Source of the DNA: an uncultured Ruminococcus sp.
Lineage (GTDB): Bacteria; Bacillota; Clostridia; Oscillospirales; Ruminococcaceae
NCBI RefSeq assembly: GCF_934476685.1
Contig: NZ_CAKSNX010000003.1
Span: 189,689 to 253,688 of the forward strand
Length of the DNA stretch: 64,000 bases
Direction: 5' to 3'
This document shows positions 58,645 to 64,000 of the stretch, piece after piece. Made by a program: the position numbers and the translations under genes. Position 1 is the stretch's first letter; each line of letters opens with the position of its first letter. The notes below the pieces were generated by a model that worked only from the letters and a program-made list of their open reading frames with translations, had not been told where the DNA came from and searched no databases.

Positions 58645-59910
58645 TTACAGTGCTGCGAAAGCCTGCTTCAGATCATCAAGGATATCCTCAACATTTTCAA
58701 GACCTACTGAAAGTCTTATCATTCCGCCGTCTATTCCTGCTGCGACAAGCTGCTCATCTGTGAGCTGTCTGTGTGTTGCGGAGGCAGGGTGAAGTACGCA
58801 GGTCCTTATATCTGCAACGTGTACTTCATTTGACGCAAGCTTAAGATTATCCATAAACTTTACTGCGGTATCTCTTCCGCCCTTGATAGAGAATGAAATA
58901 ACTCCCGAACAGCCCAGCGGCAGATACTTCTTCACAAGATGATAATACTTATTGCCCTCAAGTCCAGGATAGAATACAGACTCAACGTTTTCGTTCTTGT
59001 CGAGATACTCTGCAACTATCTTTGCGTTTTCAACATACTGCTTCATTCTTACAGGAAGAGTTTCAAGTCCGAGGTTGAGCAGGAATGATGAATTTGCGGC
59101 AGGATAGCAGCCGAAATCTCTCATAAGCTGCATCCTCGCCTTTACGATATAAGGTGCGAAAGGATATTTTTCGGTATAAACTATGCCGTGATAGCTTTCG
59201 TCCGGCTCTGTCATACATGGGAACTTGCCCTGCGTCCAGTCGAACTTGCCCGAATCGACGATAACGCCGCCTACCTGTACAGCGTGGCCGTCCATATACT
59301 TTGATGTGGAATGTATAACGATATCTGCGCCCCACTCGATAGGTCTGCAAAGATATGGTGTTGCAAAGGTATTGTCAACGATAAGCGGAACTCCGTTAGC
59401 GTGAGCAGCCTTAGCGAACTTCTCGATATCGAGGACAGTAAGTGCAGGGTTTGCGATAGTTTCGCCGAAAACAAGCTTTGTGTTAGGCTTGAAAGCAGCC
59501 ATAAGCTCCTCTTCTGTGCAGTCGGGATCAACATAGATGCACTCTATTCCCAACTTTTTCAGAGTGATGCTGAAAAGGTTTATCGTTCCGCCGTAAATTG
59601 ATGTGGAGGATACAAAGCTGTCCCCTGCCTCGCAGATGTTGAGTATGGAACAGAGGGTAGCTGCCTGTCCCGAAGATGTACACATTGCAGCGGCGCCGCC
59701 CTCAAGCGCAGCTATCTTCTTTTCAACTGCGTCTGTAGTCGGGTTCTCAAAACGTGAATATATAAGGCTCTTTGTCGGATCGTCAAAAACCTCTGCTACC
59801 TCGTTTGTGGAATCATACACATATGTAGTGCTTTGTACTATCGGAACAACTCTTGGTTCTCCGTTTTTTGGTGTATACCCCTCATGCAGGCACTGTGTTT
59901 CGATTTTCAT
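58645..59910 (-). CDS. O-acetylhomoserine sulfhydrylase / aminocarboxypropyltransferase
   Basis: A 421-residue PLP enzyme of the Cys/Met metabolism family, which makes homocysteine directly from O-acetylhomoserine and sulfide. Features: ETQCLHEGYTPKNGEPRVVPI start, YSRFENPT, the PLP-contact SSGQAA segment, DNTFATPYLCRPIEWGAD and the PLP-lysine HSTSKYMDGHA (Lys near residue 208). The length (over 420) fits the MetY/OAH type better than the 380-400 of cystathionine synthases and lyases. The start follows GAAAGGAA. Confidence 0.92.
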   Translation of the reverse strand: MKIETQCLHEGYTPKNGEPRVVPIVQSTTYVYDSTNEVAEVFDDPTKSLIYSRFENPTTDAVEKKIAALEGGAAAMCTSSGQAATLCSILNICEAGDSFVSSTSIYGGTINLFSITLKKLGIECIYVDPDCTEEELMAAFKPNTKLVFGETIANPALTVLDIEKFAKAAHANGVPLIVDNTFATPYLCRPIEWGADIVIHSTSKYMDGHAVQVGGVIVDSGKFDWTQGKFPCMTEPDESYHGIVYTEKYPFAPYIVKARMQLMRDFGCYPAANSSFLLNLGLETLPVRMKQYVENAKIVAEYLDKNENVESVFYPGLEGNKYYHLVKKYLPLGCSGVISFSIKGGRDTAVKFMDNLKLASNEVHVADIRTCVLHPASATHRQLTDEQLVAAGIDGGMIRLSVGLENVEDILDDLKQAFAAL

Positions 59911-59939
59911 TTTTTATCAGTTCCTTTCAAATATTTAAA

Positions 59940-59973
59940 GCATCACCGTCAGGCATATCCCATGCGGTGCTGC
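59940..59973 (-). terminator. Hairpin between the lipoprotein and sulfhydrylase genes
   Basis: GCAGCACCG pairs with CGGTGATGC (one mismatch) on the minus strand, followed by TTTAAATATTT. It may terminate the lipoprotein transcript or form part of the sulfhydrylase leader. Confidence 0.5.
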
Positions 59974-60015
59974 CTTTATTTACGCCTGTATAATTATTAC
60001 AGATCGTGCTGTATT

Positions 60016-61122
60016 TTAATGCTTGACAGTAAAGCTTGATAAGATCTTCTCATAAGTCTGTGCATACTCGCTTTTTTCAGAGTAATTGAAGATAATGCAG
60101 AAATAATTTCCGCTGTCGTCAGGGAAAAATACTATATCATCGTCTATGGTATATGTATCATCTCCCGACACATACTTATGGCTCACCACGAATTTTATAC
60201 CCTCTGTACCGTCTGCGGAAGTCACGTTCTCCTGCGACTTGACCTCTTCCCACCAGTCGAAATCCTTCGTCAGAGATGTTTTCATCAGCTCATAGAAATC
60301 CTCCGCCTTCATGGTTTCCTTCGGCTTGACATAGGCTATATCCACATTGCCGTATTGCACATTTCCCACTATCCTGTAAAATACGTCAAAGTCATATTTA
60401 TCCATCGGATAGTTTTCCTCGTGGTCAAAGCCGTCATATGTATAAGGTATGACTACCGAAAACGGCAGGCGGGTCCTTTCGCCGATCGTATCGCCGTAAT
60501 GCACATCATCGTGAGCATAGGCATAGTCGCTCACGTCAACTCCCCACGCTGCGCCCCACTGATACCAGTCCGCAAGGACATAAACTCCGTCATGGGTTAT
60601 ATTGGCTGTAACGCTGTTGTTTTCCTCGTCAGCCTCACACCATATCTCCTCATAGTTGTTGTCCTCTTCATTATAATAGAGCAGAATAAGGTTTCTCAGA
60701 GGCACATCATTGATATTATCACGGTCAACAGTTACCGTTAATTTTCCATTCTCCAGCGTATCGAACATTGCCACGAAAGGCACGCCGACCTTCCCCACAA
60801 CGCCGTTATGCAGGACGTTCCTTGAATACTGTGCAAGGGCGAGCCTGCCCGAAGTCAGTCCGCTCATTTTTACCGAAACGAATGCTCCGTTATCCTCGGT
60901 AAAGCTGTCTAGGACAACTGATTTTTCCTGCAAGGCATCTTCCGCCTGCGAGCTTTCCTCAGTTTTCTCCTGCTGACTTTGTGTCTGTGAACTTTCGGCA
61001 GCGCTTACTGCACTTTTTTGGCTTTCATTGCTTCCTGCACTGTCCCCTGTCACTTTGCCGCAGGCACAAAGCCCTGCAAGCATAACAGCGGCAAGCACAG
61101 CCGCAGATCTTCTTATATTCAT
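60016..61122 (-). CDS. Predicted lipoprotein, unknown function
   Basis: A 368-residue exported protein. A type II signal (VLAAVMLAGLCACGK; lipid-anchored Cys near residue 21) is followed by a Ser/Gln/Glu-rich linker (to about residue 65) and a globular part with many aromatic and acidic residues. One stretch (SGRLALAQYSRNVL to HDGVYVLADWY) looks like a beta-domain. No enzyme motif is recognised. It is the last gene of a minus-strand group with purB, GNAT and an unknown gene. AAGGGG precedes the ATG. Confidence 0.8.
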   Translation of the reverse strand: MNIRRSAAVLAAVMLAGLCACGKVTGDSAGSNESQKSAVSAAESSQTQSQQEKTEESSQAEDALQEKSVVLDSFTEDNGAFVSVKMSGLTSGRLALAQYSRNVLHNGVVGKVGVPFVAMFDTLENGKLTVTVDRDNINDVPLRNLILLYYNEEDNNYEEIWCEADEENNSVTANITHDGVYVLADWYQWGAAWGVDVSDYAYAHDDVHYGDTIGERTRLPFSVVIPYTYDGFDHEENYPMDKYDFDVFYRIVGNVQYGNVDIAYVKPKETMKAEDFYELMKTSLTKDFDWWEEVKSQENVTSADGTEGIKFVVSHKYVSGDDTYTIDDDIVFFPDDSGNYFCIIFNYSEKSEYAQTYEKILSSFTVKH

Positions 61123-61183
61123 TTTGTTTTACCCCTTATAGTTTACCCTGTTTTTATTTTTTGCTATATTTGATATTTTAATA

Positions 61184-61816
61184 TTATCTCATATCTATTT
61201 TTGACATTGAAACTGCGCTTTCCATAGCTATCCTGCCTACCTCGGTCATATTAAGACTGCTGCGGCAGCCTGCGGCTGCTTTTTGCAGTGCTATGCCGAA
61301 AAGTATATGCAGTTCGCCCTCCTGAGCATAATTTTTCGCTATGCTGTAAAGCGGCTGCCAGAGCTGTTTCACATAGGTCTGCATATCGTCGCCTGTTTCG
61401 CAGCTGCGGACTTTTCCGAACTGCTCCCCTCCCACAACGTAGGAAACATATCTGAAAATGTCGTTCACATCAGGCATGGCTGCCCCTGCATTGCGGAGCG
61501 CACCGCCTATGAGCGACCAGACGGAATATCTCTCGTTTACAAGAGGTTCGTTCAGCAGGTCGCCGAAGAAAAATCTTCTCCCCTGCTTATCCTGCATGAC
61601 TGTAAAGACCTTATCCTCCGGAAAGCCTTTCTGTTTCATATAGATATCCCTTACGTCCTGCTGACAGGCATAACCTGCCAGAGAACCCAAGGCGCATATG
61701 AGCGACTGGGGGTGGAGCTGACCGTCTGCATTCCGCATGGCATTGACCGTCCGCATAAACACCTCTGCTGCGCCCTTTTGTAATTTTGTTATATCTGTTT
61801 TTTCGTATTTTTCCAT
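61184..61816 (-). CDS. Protein of unknown function in the purB group
   Basis: A 210-residue soluble protein, largely alpha-helical by appearance, with no signal peptide or membrane segment. It contains the central stretch CALGSLAGYACQQDVRDIYM, five Cys and a C-terminal helix (NMTEVGRIAMESAVSMSKI). No family is recognised. Its start lies 5 bases after the GNAT stop codon, so it is translated from the same mRNA. A GGAAAGAG-type site lies inside the end of the GNAT gene. Confidence 0.75.
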   Translation of the reverse strand: MEKYEKTDITKLQKGAAEVFMRTVNAMRNADGQLHPQSLICALGSLAGYACQQDVRDIYMKQKGFPEDKVFTVMQDKQGRRFFFGDLLNEPLVNERYSVWSLIGGALRNAGAAMPDVNDIFRYVSYVVGGEQFGKVRSCETGDDMQTYVKQLWQPLYSIAKNYAQEGELHILFGIALQKAAAGCRSSLNMTEVGRIAMESAVSMSKIDMR

Positions 61817-61821
61817 ATCGG

Positions 61822-62379
61822 CTATGCTCTTTCCGTTTCGCTGCTGTTTGTCACGCTGTATGCAAAATGCGGCATATCTTTTCCGTAATAGTGCTTTACG
61901 AATGAATATTTTATGGTCATACCGTTCTTTTCGGCGACACGTCTTGACGCAAGGTTCGTATCCCTTACTATCGAATAGACTTCCTTTGCGCCCAGTTTTT
62001 CAAAGGCGAACCTTTTGCAGGCTGCCGCTGCCTCGGTGGCATAACCATTGTTCCAGCAGTCACGTCTGAAAAGATACCCTATCTCCAGCACCTTTTCCCT
62101 GTCGGTAGGCTGAACAGTCAGACCGCACTGACCGACGAACTCGCCAGTTTCTTTCAATATGACCGCCCAAAGACCGCAGCCGTAGATCTGATATCTAAGC
62201 AGCTGCTTATCAAGCCACGCTTTCACCTCTTCATCTGAAAAGGCGTGTTCATATGCATACATGGCTTTTTCGTCCTTTAATATGGTACAGAGATTTTTAA
62301 AGTCCCCCTCGGTAAGTCTGCGCAGATACAGTCTTTCGGTTTCTATAAAATGGACAGCGTGAAGATCCTTTGCTGTCAT
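61822..62379 (-). CDS. GNAT-family N-acetyltransferase (RimJ/RimL-like)
   Basis: A 185-residue acetyl-CoA-dependent transferase of the GNAT fold. It has TERLYLRRLTEGDF near the N-terminus, WAVILKETGEFVGQCGL (strand pair), the acetyl-CoA loop RRDCWNNGYATEAAAACKRFAF and VRDTNLASRRVAEKNGM. This pattern is that of RimJ/RimL-type enzymes acting on protein N-termini or small amines. The substrate is unknown. It starts 2 bases after the purB stop codon and has only a weak ribosome-binding site, so it is probably coupled to purB. Confidence 0.88.
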   Translation of the reverse strand: MTAKDLHAVHFIETERLYLRRLTEGDFKNLCTILKDEKAMYAYEHAFSDEEVKAWLDKQLLRYQIYGCGLWAVILKETGEFVGQCGLTVQPTDREKVLEIGYLFRRDCWNNGYATEAAAACKRFAFEKLGAKEVYSIVRDTNLASRRVAEKNGMTIKYSFVKHYYGKDMPHFAYSVTNSSETERA

Positions 62380-62381
62380 TA

Positions 62382-63818
62382 TTAAACGTTTATCTCAGCC
62401 ACGTCGTCGGAAACTCCGTTTGCCTCTATAACAGGCTTTACGCAGTTTTCGATGAACTCATCGACCTGCTGAGGGCATCTTCCGATGAAGTTCTCAGGCT
62501 TCATGATAGCGTCCATTTCTTCTTTATTTATCATGAACATAGGGTCATTGAGTATAAGCTCGCAGAGGTTATTGTCAAGTCCCTCTTTCTTTACATTTGC
62601 TCCTGCGATCATTGAATATTCTCTTATTCTCTCGTGAAGTTCCTGTCTGTTTCCGCCCTTCTTAACAGCGTCCATCATGATATTTTCAGTTGCCATAAAC
62701 GGAAGTTCAGCCATAACTCTTCTTCTGATGATCTTATCATATACAACAAGACCGTTATCAGGATCTGTTACGTTGAGCATGATATTAAGGATAGCGTCAA
62801 CACCGAGGAAGGCTTCGGCAACGGAAATTCTCTTATTAGCGGAGTCGTCCAGAGTTCTCTCGAACCACTGTGTACCTGCTGTGAATGCAGGGTTGAGTAC
62901 GTCGCACATAACGTATCTTGCAAGAGATGTTATTCTTTCATCTCTCATAGGATTTCTCTTATAAGCCATAGCGGAAGAACCGATCTGATTTTTCTCGAAA
63001 GGCTCTTCGATCTCCTTGAATGACTGGAGTATTCTGATATCATTTGAGAACTTGCTTGCAGACTGTGCGATACCAGCCAGAACTGAGCAAACCTGATAAT
63101 CCATTTTTCTTGAATATGTCTGACCTGAAACAGGGACTACTGCGTCAAATCCCATTTCCTCAGCTATCATTTTTTCAAGCTGCTTTATTTTATCTGTATC
63201 GCCCTCGAAAAGCTCCATAAATGAAGCCTGAGTACCTGTTGTACCCTTTGAGCCTAAGAGTTTGAGGTTAGCGAGTCTGAAATCAAGATCCTCAAGATCC
63301 ATAAGCAGCTCGTTGCACCAGAGTGTTGCTCTCTTGCCGACAGTCGTAAGCTGTGCAGGCTGGAGGTGTGTATAGGCGAGGCAAGGCATAGCCTTATACT
63401 TATCGGCGAACTGAGCGAGCTGGTCGATGACCTTAACGAGTTTTCTCTTGACAACTTTAAGGGCATCTCTCATTATAATAACGTCTGTATTATCGCCGAC
63501 GTAGCAGCTGGTAGCGCCGAGGTGGATTATACCTGCCGCCTTAGGGCATACCTGACCGTAGGTATAGACATGAGCCATAACATCGTGGCGGACAAGCTTT
63601 TCACGCTCAGCCGCAACGGCATAGTCGATATTATCAACGTTAGCCTCAAGCTCGTCCACCTGCTCCTGAGTAACAGGAAGACCAAGTTTCATTTCAGCTC
63701 TTGCGAGAGCGACCCAGAGTTTTCTCCATGTAGTGAATTTTTTATCTGCGGAGAAGATATACTGCATTTCCTTGCTGGCATATCTTGTGCAGAACGGGCT
63801 TTCGTAACTGTTTGTCAT
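62382..63818 (-). CDS. purB: Adenylosuccinate lyase
   Basis: A 478-residue enzyme of the fumarase/aspartase superfamily, acting twice in purine synthesis (SAICAR to AICAR, adenylosuccinate to AMP). It shows RHDVMAHVYTYG, LGATSCYVGDNTD and the superfamily signature GSSAMAYKRNPMR (about residues 282-294, the mobile catalytic Ser loop). The length of 478 fits the longer PurB form of Clostridia and eukaryotes. AGAGG precedes the ATG and a good promoter lies upstream. Confidence 0.96.
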   Translation of the reverse strand: MTNSYESPFCTRYASKEMQYIFSADKKFTTWRKLWVALARAEMKLGLPVTQEQVDELEANVDNIDYAVAAEREKLVRHDVMAHVYTYGQVCPKAAGIIHLGATSCYVGDNTDVIIMRDALKVVKRKLVKVIDQLAQFADKYKAMPCLAYTHLQPAQLTTVGKRATLWCNELLMDLEDLDFRLANLKLLGSKGTTGTQASFMELFEGDTDKIKQLEKMIAEEMGFDAVVPVSGQTYSRKMDYQVCSVLAGIAQSASKFSNDIRILQSFKEIEEPFEKNQIGSSAMAYKRNPMRDERITSLARYVMCDVLNPAFTAGTQWFERTLDDSANKRISVAEAFLGVDAILNIMLNVTDPDNGLVVYDKIIRRRVMAELPFMATENIMMDAVKKGGNRQELHERIREYSMIAGANVKKEGLDNNLCELILNDPMFMINKEEMDAIMKPENFIGRCPQQVDEFIENCVKPVIEANGVSDDVAEINV

Positions 63819-63869
63819 AATAGCATAACCTCTTTCAGTTTATTTTTAGTTGCAGAACTATACCATACT

Positions 63870-63898
63870 ATTATAACACACAATTTCACATTTTACAA
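63870..63898 (-). promoter_or_regulatory. SigA promoter of purB
   Basis: Minus strand: TTGTAA (63893-63898), 17 bases, TATAAT (63870-63875). Confidence 0.8.
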
Positions 63899-63977
63899 TA
63901 GTTTTTTGTCTTCCCAGACGGGGTTGAAAATTGCAATATAAAATGTCACCAAAGTTCAGAAGGGAGATTTAGTAAAA

Positions 63978-64000
63978 GTGACGCTTCAAAAGGTGAAAGC
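63978..64000 (+). CDS. Possible start of a divergent gene (cut by window edge)
   Basis: GTG at 63978-63980 lies about ten bases after AGGGAG, and the frame is open to the edge (seven codons). Too little is present to name a product. Confidence 0.3.

Noticed and set aside
60016..61122. Lipoprotein as a methionine-binding partner of the sulfhydrylase
   Set aside because: No NlpA-type or other solute-binding signature is visible and a hairpin separates the two genes.
1..64000. tRNA, rRNA, prophage, transposase or defence-system genes
   Set aside because: I looked for their typical motifs and gene patterns and saw none; a dedicated search could still find a short RNA that I missed.

Overview
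The window looks like a stretch of core chromosome from an anaerobic, low-to-mid GC, Gram-positive Clostridia member, most likely a Ruminococcus-like (Oscillospiraceae) gut bacterium. This taxonomic call is an inference. It rests on Firmicutes gene orders (rnc / radical SAM / smc; infC-rpmI-rplT; trmFO-topA-dprA), textbook SigA promoters with 17-base spacers, T-box and attenuator control, sporulation genes (spoIIID, gpr), an [FeFe]-hydrogenase-like protein, a secreted SGNH/CE2-type esterase and a type IV pilin-like protein. I saw no rRNA, tRNA, CRISPR array, insertion sequence or prophage.

Layout. 1-10.6 kb (minus strand): smc (cut by the window edge), a radical SAM protein, rnc, plsX and a small membrane protein; then trmFO, topA, dprA and a TrmH-family rRNA methyltransferase; then infC-rpmI-rplT behind a leader with an attenuator. 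10.7-24.3 kb (plus strand): manA, a ROK glucokinase, ilvD, an anchored unknown protein, pyrC-pyrF-pyrK-pyrD, then birA-bioY-bioB-bioD-bioA and spoIIID. 24.4-30.7 kb: a sugar-phosphate transferase (minus), the thiazole operon thiS-thiF-thiG-thiH-tenI behind an HMP-PP-type (thiS motif) terminator-embedded riboswitch (plus), then rpiB, tsaB, tsaE (minus). 30.8-37.8 kb (minus): pilin, a class V aminotransferase with a DUF3343 protein, HtrA protease, an orphan sugar-type solute-binding lipoprotein, gpr. 38-42 kb (plus): rpsT and a T-box-controlled ileS. 42-54 kb: a sodium/solute symporter, a secreted LRR protein, glmU (plus), a zinc-ribbon membrane protein, Tex, a second sugar-phosphate transferase, a group B-like [FeFe] hydrogenase. 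54.4-57.7 kb (plus): anchored esterase, a probable minus-strand small RNA locus, rsmE, an acidic Cys-cluster protein. 57.8-64 kb (minus): a cytidylate-kinase-like protein, O-acetylhomoserine sulfhydrylase, a lipoprotein, an unknown protein, a GNAT acetyltransferase and purB.

How the genes work together. Three vitamin or nucleotide modules are grouped: late pyrimidine synthesis (dihydroorotase, both DHODH 1B subunits, OMP decarboxylase), late biotin synthesis plus uptake and its ligase/regulator, and the thiazole half of thiamine. Several loci are controlled at RNA level: the infC leader, the ileS T-box, the thiS riboswitch and a hairpin that covers the spoIIID ribosome-binding site. Many start codons are not ATG: infC almost certainly starts at ATT, the TrmH-family gene appears to start at CTG, and several genes are best read from TTG.

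Nothing here is clearly a wholly new multi-gene system. The most promising leads are the unexplained structured RNA locus at 56041-56210, the spoIIID SD-sequestering dyad, the inverted repeat and hairpin in front of birA, and the 32-base palindrome upstream of the orphan solute-binding protein.
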